A stretch of DNA of 64,000 bases from Clytia hemisphaerica (Eukaryota > Cnidaria > Hydrozoa > Leptothecata > Clytiidae): the NCBI GenBank assembly GCA_902728285.1, contig CACVBU010000158.1, forward strand, positions 124,001-188,000, given 5' to 3'. The notes beneath the pieces were generated by a model. The model searched no databases. It worked only from the letters and a program-made list of their open reading frames with translations, and was not told the DNA's origin. The position numbers were made by a program, and so were the translations under genes. Below are positions 20,072 to 31,557 of the stretch, in pieces. Every line of letters starts with the position of its first letter. Positions within the stretch are counted from its first letter, which is position 1.

Positions 20072-23017
20072 TTACATTAAGCTCAAAAAAGAAAAAAACA
20101 ATTTGAATTGGGAGTTTTTAGTTTTGGAACGATGGTATGAAAAATTTAACATAGTGACGAAATATCTATAAATTTTACCCCTCCCTGCTTTCTTTATTCT
20201 TGAAATAAACGTGCTTAACCGGCCCAATGTCTTCGTTTCATCACCAATATCCAAAATGTATTTTTGAATAAATGTTAAAGTATTTATTAAACTGTTCGGG
20301 TAAACAATGTTGAAGACGTAGTATGACGCCAGCATCAAACATACAGCATAAAAAAGGTTATTGGTGGTAGCAAGAATCTCCTCTTCCACTTTAACATCAA
20401 AAGAATTGCCATCGAGTAAAGTACCCAGGTCTTTTTCGTCAAAGGCTACAAAAGTAGGGATAATGCGGGGGTGTGACTCGTCTACTGACTTCAAGAACGA
20501 GGACAGACATTCGTTTAGGAGAAATGGGATTCGTAAAATTTTGTAACAGTTGGTAAGATCTAAATAAAGAATGAGAAGAAATTATTGTTATTCCTTGTTA
20601 GAATACATTAGTTCGTCTACTTTAAGAGCTCATAGTCTGCTACCCCACTTGAAAACAATAGAAATTCAACGTGAAAACTGTGTAAATACTTGTTTCTAGA
20701 AATTTCAAAGTCAAATATCTCAGCTTTGAAAAAATAATCGGGTAAAAAGTGTTTCATAATCCCTTAAAAACGTGAATCTCCTAAATACGATCAAACAGAA
20801 AACGACTTACAGAGTTTCGATTCATCGGTTCGTGAACCAGAAATTCTCATTTTGACGGAGTCAAGGAGGTGTTTGTCTGACTTGGACTGAATGAGATCGA
20901 CTGGTATGTCTTTCACCGTTGCCATGCGGCTTATGATTGACCAGCCACCAACCAATCGAGAGAACTCGTTAAGAATCTAAAAAACAATGTTAAAATAGTA
21001 GTGTGAGAGATAAGAAAGAATATAAATATTAAACAACTAAAAGACTTGAACATGGGCCGAGCACTGTCATTCTTTATGTGTGGAAATCTCTAACAGCTCT
21101 TTTCACGCCCTTCAGAATTTCAATTCCCTCGGAATTTTTAAAAGAACGCCTTGTTTTATTATTAAAAATTTAATTCCAAAGAAGTAATACATATTGTAAA
21201 CTCACCTCATTTTTGCTACGAAGCAATGGGTACTCCAGAAGAACTTCAGCCATATATTTTGGATCTCTGACGATGAATGAACGTCTGTCCGGAAAGGTTT
21301 TTACCATGGCCAATTGACATTGCGCGGTGTTTTGTTGGTGGAGAACCTTTTTTGACTCCTTCATCATTTTCTCTTTGAAGCTCTGGATGGAATCATTAGT
21401 CTCACCATCTTCTCTAGGTGGCAAGTAGGAGGGCACTACCCAACTTTGCCGTGCTTTCTTGGCAGCAGAGGGAACCAATTCACCTTCAGCCTTCTTTTTG
21501 CCGAATCGTAGGCGACTGTTTATAATTTCCGGTACGTCATCCACGTGTGATCTAATCGATACAAAGAAAAGTTTTAGCGGGTCTGCCAAGAAAATAATAT
21601 ACAAGTTTGACGATCTTTTCTGAAAAACATAATATGACACATCAAAATTTAAGTTAGACTTTCCTCTAAACAATGAAAAATGAATGGAACAGAGTTTGAA
21701 TTGACGAGTCGTGAATACTGAATCACGAGTGAATTTGGAGTTTTCACGAATCAATTTTAGATCTAATTTCAAAACTTCAGAAATACTTGCCTGAGATTTT
21801 TGAAACAAGTCCTCAATATTTTTTCGGAAAAACAGCACACAATCTGTCTCATCCAGATGGTAATTTTTAAGGTATGGCCATCTATCGTTAATAGCTGTTG
21901 CCATGGAGATGTATTGTGTAGTTGATGGGAAACTGTAGAGTGAATGACATGGTTATTCTTTGACAGGAAAATTTATTTTTGAAATTTCATAATAATAGTC
22001 AAAAGTAGTCAAAAGGGTTCATACACTCTTATCTTTATAAGCATACATGAAAATCGCTTCGAGGGCAGGCTCAATATGCATCCTAGCAAAATCTCATTTA
22101 CAAAAAAAGGATAAGTATTAATTAACTTACTAAACACCATATTTGGTGACACACTCGTTGTAAATGCCAGAAAGGAGTGATGTGCGCAGAGACCTTCGAA
22201 GATGTTGTTTTGGATTTAGAGTCTTTAAAACATGTTCACAAACCATGTAGTCTTTGATGACAAATGGATTCGGCCAACGCCTATCAAAACAAAATGTAAT
22301 TAATATTATAAACAGAGACATTGACATTTAATAGTAATACTTTGTTAAAGGAAAAATCAGATATTTCACTAAAAGATACTTTTTAGGGTTCTGATATTTG
22401 ACTTTGAATATTCTAGTTTCTACTTTTTGAAATAGAGCTTGGCCAAAAATGGTCAAAATTTGGCATCCCCCCAACAATTAAGTACAAAAGAGTATGTGTT
22501 TCATTCAAATTGTATGAAAAACTTCGTCTTGAAATATANATATTTTTCTTACTCATAAAATGAATTCATAACATTTCATAGATATGACTAAAGAAAAAAC
22601 CACTTACTTTTTCTTCGAAGCAGAAATATTTTGAGTTTCATCATCATGGGTGTCATCTAGACCATTTTCGTTTTCATTTTCATTTTCGTTTTCGTTTTCG
22701 TTTTCAATGTTGTCTTCAAGTTCATTAATGTAGCTGTCTTCATGTTCAGTGATGTTGCTGTTTTCATGTTCAGTGGAGGAGTATACAATTGCTTTCAATT
22801 CATTGCTTTTTCTATCATCCAGCAAAGATACCTCCGCAAAATCAATTTTATTCCAGCCAAAGTCCGAGTCCTCATACATTAGTGTCAAATCTTCAGCATT
22901 ATCAACTCTTGCGATCAATGTATCCTCCAACTCATTTAAATGGTCTATTTTAAAAATATATCGGTCTGATCTTGCTGATCCAAAACATTCGCATTGAAGT
23001 GTAAATTTCATTGCCAT
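20072..23017 (-). CDS. Orphan PB1-like/SAMD3-like family gene, about six exons
   Basis: Exons 23017-22608, 22280-22131, 21932-about 21791, about 21551-21206, 20976-20811 and 20559-20072; phases agree except across the third intron. Exon 1 has a ubiquitin/PB1-like fold pattern (KIDHLNELEDTLIARV, LTLMYEDSDFGWNKIDF) and ends in an acidic NENENE repeat. Then come RRWPNPFVIKDYMV, YISMATAINDRWPYLKNYH, a basic KKARQSWVVPSYLPPREDGE, and the C-terminal AVCLMLASYYVFNIVYPNSL. This order matches, from memory, multi-copy metazoan proteins often auto-named SAMD3-like; function unknown. The third intron is open in frame (21,170-21,904) and its donor would be GC (CAGGCAAGT), with a phase mismatch, so that junction is unsure. 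No in-frame stops in the exons; likely transcribable. Confidence 0.65.
22539..22539. other. Ambiguous base
   Basis: The only N in the window, in an A/T tract within the first intron of the PB1-like gene. It is an assembly artefact or heterozygous position. Confidence 0.95.
22660..22708 (-). repeat. GAAAAC/GAAAAT hexanucleotide repeat, coding
   Basis: About eight hexamers in exon 1 of the PB1-like gene, encoding an alternating Asn-Glu run. Length variation in units of six would keep the frame. Confidence 0.85.
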
Positions 23018-23035
23018 TTTTGTGAGTTATTACTT

Positions 23036-23142
23036 CCTAAAGAAAAGAACGAATGAATGAATAAATGAATAAATAAATGAATAAATAAAGACATAAAAAC
23101 GAATGACTAACTGGAATGTCTTTATTTATTTATTTATTTAGC
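23036..23142. repeat. (AATG/AAAT)n microsatellite with inverted partner
   Basis: GAATGAATGAATAAATGAAT on one side and TTTATTTATTTATTTATTTA on the other, separated by about 30 bp and able to fold. It sits between the two orphan genes. Confidence 0.75.
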
Positions 23143-23184
23143 ATCCCACAAGCAGTCTGTTTAACTTTAAATGTTGTTAATGCT

Positions 23185-24869
23185 TTAACTTTGGTGATCT
23201 GTGGCTCTTTTTTGTCTGTCAATGACAGAATATGGAAAAAGTTCAATCCTATCATCGAATATTTCCAAGGAAAAATAACGTTTTCGTAAAAAATTTATTA
23301 TAACATTAGTCATCAAATCAATTGCAAAACCTTCAAAGCAATCATGTGCAAGGTCAGGAGGTAAACCATCAATCACGTGAAAATAATTTAAATCGTTTAA
23401 GCAACTTTTAGTTTTAAATCCATATGAAGAGCAGAGATCTGACTTTTTCTCTATAGCTTCTAAATTGTTATTGTAACCATTTTTAGTGCGCATTTCAAAG
23501 TCTTTAGTTTTATCATCAAATTTAAGTGATTTTAGTGTTTTATAGCAATATCTGCAAAAGTGCTGGACAGTGCTAAAATTACAATAAAAAACCCCCAATG
23601 CCATGAGCAGCTAGATTGTCAGCAATAAGCATTGAAACTGACCCCTTAAGATTGAATGGAAGCCCTGTTTCTTTAAATTCTAGGCCCCTCATTTCAAGTT
23701 TTTGGATATCTTCAATCATCGGTTGTAATATTTTTCCATCGCAGTAGTCACATAAAAGGTGCGCATCAAAGAGAATAACAAGATCGATGACAGTTAACCG
23801 AGACCTATATATTGCTGGTAAATTTCCAAGCACAAAATAAATGGCAGAGGTTTTATGTTTGACTGTTTTGTTGCCTAAAGGATTGACCGTATTAAAATCA
23901 TCATGGTATAGAATAATCTGAAGAAATAATGGCTCTTCTTTAAACAAAGGATGGTTTGGAATATTGAACCATCTTTAAAATCACGCAAAACATGTTTTTG
24001 AGTGTCAGGAACATCATCTTGTGATTGAGAAACAGCTTCAGCAAAAAAATCCTCATGACCAAGCAATACAGAGAGGGTAGAAAGCAGTGGAACATATTGA
24101 TAAGTGTCAGTCCCCCCTTTTTTATTTTGTCCTAAAACAATTTCAATTGGCTCCACATACTCAGATTTTGTTGTTGTATATTGTGACAAAGATTTTTGCC
24201 CTCTGAATTTATCAAAAGCTAAAGCATATTCACTTTGACACTTAAGAACAATTTTGGTTTCATGGTCAATTTTTAAAATTTGGATTATTTCTGAGAAGAG
24301 ATGATTCTACAGCTTTACTATGCCTCTAGTGATCAAGATTTATTATGTTTGACATTTTTTCACTCAAGAAGCAGGTTGCTTCAGTAGTGATAAAGTATTT
24401 TTCACGCAATTCTAATAAGAATTTATGGATTTTCTCAACAGCAGATTCATCAAAAATAGATTCATCATTTGGCTCAAAATCGTTATTTGAGTCAGCAGTA
24501 AAATTAGTTTGTATGTTATCCTCCCCGCCAAAATGATCAGGCTCACAAGTATCTTCAATGTCGATGTTATTATCATCAGTCACACAGTCAACAGTGTCAC
24601 CAGTTTTCTTTCTTACGAGCATATACTTCTCATAAACCAAGAATGTTTTGTTTGCACATGCCTTCGAAAACTTTGAAGATTTTTAAAGCTCTTAGGACAG
24701 GAGGAAATACGACATATAAAAGGTGCATCAACTGCAAAGTGTGTTTGTCAAAAAAATGATGCAAAAGCTTGTTATAATTGCTGGCAACATAAGGACAGTC
24801 AAGTAGAGGACAAGAAAATTGTTGAGTAATTTGTTCACATGATGGTAATGCTGCCATCTCACCTCTCAA
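23185..24869 (-). pseudogene. C2H2 plus 'NPLG' orphan transposon-like protein, frameshifted
   Basis: Read from 24,869 downward. Two C2H2 fingers open the protein (CPLLDCPYVASNYNKLLHH..H and CRISSCPKSFKNLQSFRRH..H), but the second is in another frame because of a two-base insertion in CACACTTT. An acidic stretch follows, then FKDGSIFQ, and after another shift LQIILYHDDFNTVNPLGNKT, YFVLGNLPAIYRSRL and LIADNLAAHGIGGF. After a further slip in a G/T run come FCRYCYKTL and the signature GLPPDLAHDCFEGF. This order matches a multi-copy family known from fish and cnidarians, probably transposon-derived, enzymatic role unproven. At least four indels, and the C-terminal third is missing after 23,185. 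It lies directly upstream of, and on the same strand as, the PB1-like gene. Confidence 0.7.
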
Positions 24870-25642
24870 GAAAACATAATCAATACAGAAAACAACAACA
24901 ATGAACAGTTTAATCAGCCATTATGAAAATATTGGTGACAGAAACCGAAAGTTTAAGCTTCGCTATTTTTTCTGAGAATTTCTTCTTTACACTATCAGCT
25001 GATATCTGCTTTTCGTGACAACCACATTGAAATGCTCGAACAAATCGCAGCACATAAAAAAAGTTTGAATGAGATAAACAAGACCCTTTCAAGTCTTAAT
25101 TTCGCGCTCTTTTAAAAATGAAAGTGAAAGGAATCGCCACAAAGGTAATGAGAATCTAAAGATTGATCAGAAATGTAAAACAAAGTGGGACAAGAATATC
25201 AAAGTTTTTCTATGAGTATGAAATTGTTCTTGTAAAATTAGAGCCATGACTTCATTGTAAATACTTTCAGAAATTTATTTTCTCTATGATCAAATAATTC
25301 ACGACAAAATCTTCCTTCCTTCTAAAATTATGATCATGAGATTTTTCAGCTTGTTCCCAGACTCCGCATAAATCAATTGGTCACGCCCTCCAATTCGCGC
25401 CAAATTTCAGAACGTGTTTGACGCTGATTGGTCGAGTGATGTTGATGTTCGAATATCCGAATAAAGCAAGTGACCATTCGATTTATATCATTCATTCTCC
25501 ATTCTTACCCAGCAACGAACAGGTCAACGGAAACTTTATCACATAATGACTGGTACGGGTTACGATGTGATAAGAGCCCTCCCGTCCCAGGGTAACCCTG
25601 ATTTCCTCAGAATTTTATTTTAATCTTATTCTCTTAATAGGT
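24870..25642. other. Intergenic stretch
   Basis: Nothing recognisable. 25,370-25,520 is less AT-rich and could hold promoter sequence for either side, but there is no specific signal. Confidence 0.4.
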
Positions 25643-26233
25643 ATGCTTTTAAAAGAGGCTAAAGTTATAGTTAACCTTAGAACTCATTGTAATTTAGCAA
25701 CTTTGATTGGTGTTTGCATTGACGAGCCTCCTTTTAAATTGGTTTTAGAGTTTTACTCTTTTGAAGATGGAGCTAGGTCATTATACAGCCTTTTAAAGGA
25801 CAAAATCAATATCAAGATCGATGCAATGCACCTCGTATTTTTCAAAATTGCGGATGTTCTAAACACCATGCACCTAAGTTGATACATTTACAACGACCTT
25901 AAACTTGATAACGTCGTGCTTAAAGGTAACCGCCATTCTATATAGCCAGTCATCATCGATTTTAACTGCAGTTGTAAAATTGGTAAGGGAAGGAAGTTTT
26001 CTCTCGATGCTATTGAAAGAGAGAGATACAGAGAGGCGAGACGACTTGTAGCTCCTGAGATAGTCGACGGTAGAGGTAGCCAGTCAATATTGAGTGACAT
26101 ATATTCGTATGGCTACATGGCCAAACAAGTATTGAATTGTGGTTATGATTCAGATAAACTTAAATTGATAAAAAAACACTATACTCTTCACCAATTGGCA
26201 GTTACGCTCGTTACGCAATTTGTCAAATTTTAA
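25643..26233 (+). pseudogene. Protein kinase-like fragment with two stops
   Basis: Preceded by an acceptor (CTCTTAATAG). The frame opens with the kinase alpha-C segment LLKEAKVIVNLRTHCNLATL (Glu expected to pair with the ATP lysine) and IGVCIDEPPFKLVLEF, the hinge strand. The catalytic loop is YNDLKLDNVVL with Tyr where His is usual, the metal-binding motif reads DFN instead of DFG, and VAPEIVDGRGSQS matches the APE motif. Later comes SDIYSYGYMAKQVL. The N-lobe glycine loop and ATP lysine are missing. TGA (25,880-25,882) and TAG (just before PVIIDFN) interrupt an otherwise continuous frame. It resembles a tyrosine-kinase-like family expanded in cnidarians, from memory. Pseudogene of a kinase exon. 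Confidence 0.65.
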
Positions 26234-26402
26234 TTGAATAATTTTTAGAACCGTAGCTTAGGCTAATATAACCCTGAAAATACTGGTTGGATATTTTTTC
26301 ATGCAGTACTTTTTGCTGTAAAATGTCTTTAGTACAGTGGCTTTTATCTTAGAATTTTCTATGTCTAGAAAAAATATTTAGTTCCTGCGAAAATTGTTAG
26401 TA

Positions 26403-26815
26403 AACTTTTTTATCGTTTCTATTGGATTTTCACTATCGCGTCTATTGAAAAGACTTGCAGTAAAGTCCGCCTAGGAAAGGTCTTGTTTGAGACCCCTAGA
26501 GGCATCACGAATGAATTCTTTATCGTGTCTATTGGATTTTCACTATCGTGTCTATTGAAAAGGCTTGCAGTAAAGTCCGCCTATGAAAGGTCTTGTTTGA
26601 GACCCTTAGAGGCATTACAAATGAATTTTTTATTGTGTCTATTGGATTTTCACTATCGCGTCTATTGAAAAGACTTGCAGTAAAGTCCGCCTAGGAAAGG
26701 TCTTGTTTGAGACCCCTAGAGGCATCACGAATGAACTCTTTTATCATGTCCATTAGATCTTTACTATCGTGTCTATTGAAAAGGCTTGCAGTAAAGTCCG
26801 CGTAGAAAATGTTTT
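26403..26815. repeat. 110-bp tandem repeat, about 3.7 copies
   Basis: The landmark TAAAGTCCGC occurs at 26,461, 26,571, 26,681 and 26,792, a period of 110-111 bp. Units contain GTGTCTATTGGATTTTCACT and AAAGGTCTTGTTTGAGACCC. Copies differ by a few bases each. Confidence 0.92.
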
Positions 26816-27010
26816 GTTTGAATAATTTTTTTCATCAGATCTTCAAATTTTATCATATATTAATTGTTAATTAGATGAAAAAAATGAAGCCATCCTTACT
26901 TCCTTGCTTATGAAATATTAATTAATATTATAAAATATTCAAGGAAAAATTTATTAGTTTTTAAGTTTTATATGACACCTTTTAGAGGCTAATTATAACG
27001 TGGTTATTGA
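26816..27010. other. AT-rich spacer
   Basis: No feature seen between the tandem repeat and the foldback element. Confidence 0.4.
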
Positions 27011-27706
27011 CTCGGGTAAGTTATGGCATGTCTTAAAATTACCATAATTTTTAGATCGCATTAGCCGGCAGAAAACGACCAAACAAATGACTGAACATGA
27101 AGGGTACTATGATGTAGTTTCTAACCTGATGTGTAACCTAATTGTTTTTTCGCTGATTTTCGCGAAAAACCGTAAAAACTGATTATAACGTCAAAATCGA
27201 TGACGTCATAAAAACTAAAAATTGAATGAATTTCTCAAGGGTTGTTTATCCAATCGTCTTCAAACTTTCACCAAAGACTTATCTCACTAAAGTCGATCAT
27301 TCGAAAAAAAAATTTTTTCGAAATTCTGATTACGTCAGCAAAAAATAGGATTTTTCCTTTTTTCCAAATTTCTGCTAACGTCATGAAAATTTTGAAAAAT
27401 TTCTTTTTCCAAATGATCGACTTTAATGAGATACATCTTTGGTAAAAGTTTGAAGACAATTGGATACACCATTCTTGAGAAATTCAATTTTTAGTTTTTA
27501 TGACGTCATCGATTATGACGTAATAATCAGTTTTTACGGTTTTTCGCCAAAATTAGCGAAAAAACAATTAGGTTACACATCAGGTTAGAAACTTCATCAT
27601 AGTACCCTTCATGTTCAGTCATCTGTTTGGTCATTTTCTGTCGACTAATGCGATCTAAAAATTATGGTAATTTTCAGTTTTTTAGACATGCCATAACTTA
27701 CCCGAG
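27011..27706. mobile_element. Foldback (long inverted repeat) element A
   Basis: A 696-bp near-perfect palindrome. The left end CTCGGGTAAGTTATGGCATG is mirrored at the right end, and the arms run about 340 bp to a short centre near 27,360. ACGTCA-type steps recur in the arms. Flanking bases are GA on both sides. It shares the tip CTCGGGTAA with the palindrome at 61,806-62,384, so the two are one family. No coding capacity; open frames here are mirror images of each other. Confidence 0.88.
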
Positions 27707-28725
27707 GACACTGATTTGTGTACTCTGTTCAAGAAAATTGCGTTGTGATGGTACAACTGATGTGTCTCTATAATAAACTACAGAGATTGGTACGTCACAG
27801 CCAAACATCAGATTCGATCCGACAGCTCACACTGTACCATTCTTTAATGTAAAAAATTGAAGCTATCAACCTAACAACTCTTGTCAACTGTTATCAACTT
27901 CGTCCCCCCTTGTATCGTCAGCTTTAGTTATACGATCTTTATAGCGCTAGATTGTACGCTTGCATCGGCTGGATGAACTCTTTTTTTCAGATGGGGAACT
28001 CAAACATTGACTTAATCACAAAAATTCGAGGTTAAGAAAATTTATCTAAAATGATTGCCGAATGAACGTTTCCAATAAAAAACGGAATGTCGATAATACG
28101 CTGGGGGGGATGAGGTTGAACAGCAATTGATTCGAAGCAGAGAATCGAGACTATAAAAGGTCTAAATGAATGTGACCTGAAAAGGTCTATTTTTTTCGGC
28201 CATCCACCAAATTAAATTCCTGCCAAAATTTCTTCCAATAAGGTATATATTTGTAGTTTAATAAAAAAGAGAAAGTCAAAAATCGGGCTTTGTTACATTG
28301 CATAGTGCAAACCTTTCTCAACCCTTTAAATGCCAATGTTAGATATATTTGCCTAATTTATAACCCATTCCCTATGTTTATCCAAGTGGCAAAGTTTCAA
28401 AAAGAAGACTTCTTTTTGTATGACGTAGTTACAAAAAAATCATAAAATTATATTAAAATTAACAATGGCAACTATTTAGAAGAAAAACAATCCAAGTTGA
28501 TTTTCTTCTCTTTTTTTCTCTTCTCCATGAAGCATTTTGATCAGGAAAATACAAAAACGAAGTATAATGACCATTCTTTTAAGCTATCAACTAAAATTAA
28601 GGGCATTAAGGTATGGTAAGACAAAACTCAAACAGGAGTTTAAACAGCATTTCATATCATGTTCCATAGCCCAGAATTATTCAAGCTATCCACAAAAAAA
28701 AAGAAAGACAAAATAATTGACATAC
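27707..28725. other. Non-coding stretch with a solo MITE tip
   Basis: No gene. 28,186-28,250 resembles the right end of the GGCGG-type element at 45,082-45,412 (CCAAATTAAATTCCTGCC, then CTTCCAATAAGGTA). Confidence 0.45.
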
Positions 28726-29260
28726 CCCTAGTATTTGGCATGTCCCTAATAAAATTGCCTTTCTTGTTGAGAAGAACATACTGGCCTCCCCCAATCTGGT
28801 TACGAATCTCATTCACTCTTGTTCGGACGTTCAATTCTGTCATCTTGGCTAAATTTATTGGAACGTCAAAGATTGGTGATAAATTGTCATCTTTAATCTC
28901 ACATACTTCTATAATTCTTTGTATGTTGGATGGAGGAGGTTTAATTTTTGATGATGAACAACTGGCCAAGACATCAGCTTTTCTTTTCAATGATGGAATT
29001 GCTCGGGTACCATGTGTAGAGAAATTAAAGCTACCACTTGAAAAAGCTGATTTGACGGATGAAAAGTTCCCCCGCCTGGCGCGGTGTGGAAAGGAGTTTG
29101 AAGATGGTTCATTATTACTTTCCTCTTCGTCTTCTTCCATTGCAATTAAATGGCATATACTTGATCTTGGCGGTATCATAAAATTACCATTCTCATCAGG
29201 CCACACGTTACTGACATCATTGCCAACTTTTACTTTACAATGTGCTCCATTTCTTTTAAT
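28726..29260 (-). CDS. Isolated coding exon, unknown protein
   Basis: A 535-nt open exon between an acceptor (GCTATTCAAG before 29,260) and a GTATGT donor at 28,725. It starts IKRNGAHCKVKVG, goes through a Ser-rich basic region, and ends LLNKKGNFIRDMPNTRG. I do not recognise the family; no domain is visible. No partner exon was found within a few kilobases, so it may be a leftover of a larger gene or element. The plus-strand open frame over the same bases is a shadow. Confidence 0.35.
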
Positions 29261-30217
29261 CTTGAATAGCAAGTTCGATCAAATTGACCGGATTAAATGT
29301 GAATATAAATTTGTTATTGAATTCAATCTTTATTGATTCCATTTTTCAGTTATTACTAAAAGAAAAAATTACCTTTCATTTAGTTTACATAGACAAGATA
29401 AATATTGTGACCCTCTAAGCTCACATCAAATTTGCTGATGATTCTTTTTCAACCATCAAAATATTGAATCAGTTTTTCTTATCTTAAGTACCCGCATTTT
29501 CCACAGACATTATTAAGGAAACTGTATTTTGATAAGAACTCTTTTTGGCGAATTAGTAAAAAAATTGAGTAAGTGGATTATTTTTTGAGATTTTCACGAA
29601 TTCCAACCATTTTTGCAAAATTTAGTCCTTGCGGAAATTCTGAAACTCCTCGAATTGTGAAAATTTGTCAACGCGAAAATTTTTGGAATTTGGGGAAAAA
29701 ATCTTTTTTTTGTAATTTTTTTTTAAATTGTACTATCCACCATCCGCAGTGGGTTAGATATACAATGTATTTTTAACTAGTACCTTCGGTGATCACACGT
29801 ACTAAAACCCCCTCCAAAATTTTGAAATTGAATAAATATTAAAAAACTGAAAATTGAAGATGAAGATTGGAATAGAGACAAAAATGCAACGTGGCTAAAA
29901 AACCCGATAGCAAATCTAAACGTGAACACCTACTTGTATATAATATGTTTATAATTCTACAAAAAAGGCTTAATTTTTAAACATATATTTTTTAAATTTT
30001 CAATATTTTCATCCCCTATGTCAGCTACTACGTTTGTACCCCCGTCGTCGTAATTAGCTAAATGTTCCGTAGTGAGTACATTTTTTTGCCTTTAAAATTT
30101 TCACCTATTTCTATCATATTCAATCTCGCATCCATTATCACTTTCGAGTCGGCTTAACTAAGTTTTGTCACGTACTCTTTCTCGTTCCAGTCTTTTAACC
30201 CTATTCAACCTAGGCTT
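29261..30217. other. Non-coding AT-rich stretch
   Basis: No gene or repeat recognised. The poly-T-rich 29,500-29,740 gives spurious open frames. Confidence 0.4.
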
Positions 30218-30792
30218 TTAGAGGCGGTTCAGAACTAGGGGGGGGCTTTTCCTGTACCAGCCTTTACATTTTGATCTAGTGGGTCTTTTTGGATGAAATT
30301 TGGCACACAAGAGAATCGTACTTTTGCTTTTTCGCTTGATATTACTCTTTCGTTTAGCAAGTTCTTCATTCTTCTGATTGTATTTTCTTTCCGTTTCGAT
30401 TTTGAAATCTCCTCTACCTCTATTTCGTCCATCTGGAAGTCTTTTAACACTTTTTTCACTTTTCCCCACCAATTGTTTTCTTTTCCTGAGTTTATTTGCT
30501 CTTTCAGGATTCTTCTGGCAATTCGATTTTCGTCCGAATTCATTAGATCGTGATAAAGTGTTAGCTTTTTAACTTTTATTTGAATTTCAACTGTTGGGAT
30601 TCCTACTTCACTACATCTCTGTATTTCGTAAATTTTAAACAGAGCATCCATCTGAATTCTCTCCAGGTCTCCCATTTCTTGTTTTGTGGTATGAGTCCAA
30701 GTCTCCGTACCGTTAGTTATTACTGGCAGAAGCATGGACTTGATTAACTTTATCGCTACTGTGTTGTGTAGTTTCCCTGCGGTGTATGACAA
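30218..30792 (-). pseudogene. LINE reverse transcriptase C-terminal fragment
   Basis: 185 codons on the minus strand beginning AGKLHNTVAIKLIKSMLLPV and TNGTETWTHTTKQEMGDLER, the LINE thumb segment that usually reads LYG.ETW. The C-terminal part is Lys/Glu-rich (KKVLKDFQMDEIEVEEISK). The catalytic region is missing upstream (above 30,792), so this is a truncated or displaced copy. It differs in sequence from the LINE copies at 56-1,046 and 38,190-42,230. Confidence 0.6.
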
Positions 30793-30954
30793 CCTTTTTA
30801 TTTTTATTACTACTCCTCCGACTTTGTTTCTTTTGTTATTTATTGTATCGTGGTAGTTACCTTTTTTGTTAACATATTTGCCGGGAATTTTTTCGTCCCA
30901 ATTTTCTAAATTCAGGAAATTTTACCATGTCGTATTTACAAAATCTGAATTTTT

Positions 30955-31090
30955 TTTCAGGAAATCAGAAAATTTTTGGAAATGCGGGAGATGCGGGAGA
31001 AAATCCTGAAAATGCGGGAGATTTGACTGAGTTTTTTTCCAGCGGGAGAAAACGTTGGCATGCGGGAGTCTCCCGCCCAATGCGGGAGAG
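30955..31090. repeat. GCGGGAG-rich segment
   Basis: About six TGCGGGAG motifs in 135 bp with an internal GGGAGTCTCCC palindrome. It cuts off the neighbouring integrase-like exon. Confidence 0.6.
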
Positions 31091-31557
31091 TTGACAGCTA
31101 TGATCAATGAGAGCCACATGAGTGCATCCAAAGGTTTGCCCTATTTTTTCATTTTGGTCCATATGGACCTTATACCCAAAATAGGGAGCAAAGTAGGGTA
31201 ACGGATTTGTTCTTTCTTGTAAATCACGGGTTCTTAATTCAAATTCTACGAGAGCAAGTCTCAGTAAAGAATTTGAAATGCGACGTTGAGAAACCACTCT
31301 TCCAGTTGATCCGATTAAAGCCCTTACGCTTCCTTGCATCATAGATCTTCCGTAGTTATGACCAAATCGAGCAATGCAAATTCCTACAAGATTATCTAGC
31401 TCCTGGTCAGTTATTCTAGTTACATTGTTTATTCTGCAAAATCTTCTGACACTTCTCTCGCTTATCCCTCTATCTAAAGGGTGAAGCTGCTTCAATTGAT
31501 TTGAGATTTGTAAGTGTGTCATTCCTCTCTGTACCATCTCTCTCATTTGGGGAACTG
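31091..31557 (-). pseudogene. Integrase-core-like protein, truncated exon
   Basis: After an acceptor (ATTACAG), the frame reads MREMVQRGMTHLQISNQLKQ, a helix-turn-helix start, then RSVRRFCRINNV and the HTH-like MMQGSVRALIGSTGRVVSQR. YKVHMDQNEKIG and HVALIDH match the start of an integrase-like RNase H core, with Asp in HMDQNE as likely first catalytic residue. From memory this is the integrase-core protein family expanded in fish and cnidarians, originally from a mobile element. The rest of the core, with the other acidic residues, is missing; GC-rich repeat sequence replaces it. Confidence 0.6.

Noticed and set aside
28659..29336. 225-codon plus-strand open frame
   Set aside because: Antisense shadow of the exon at 29,260-28,726, which has splice sites and more plausible composition.
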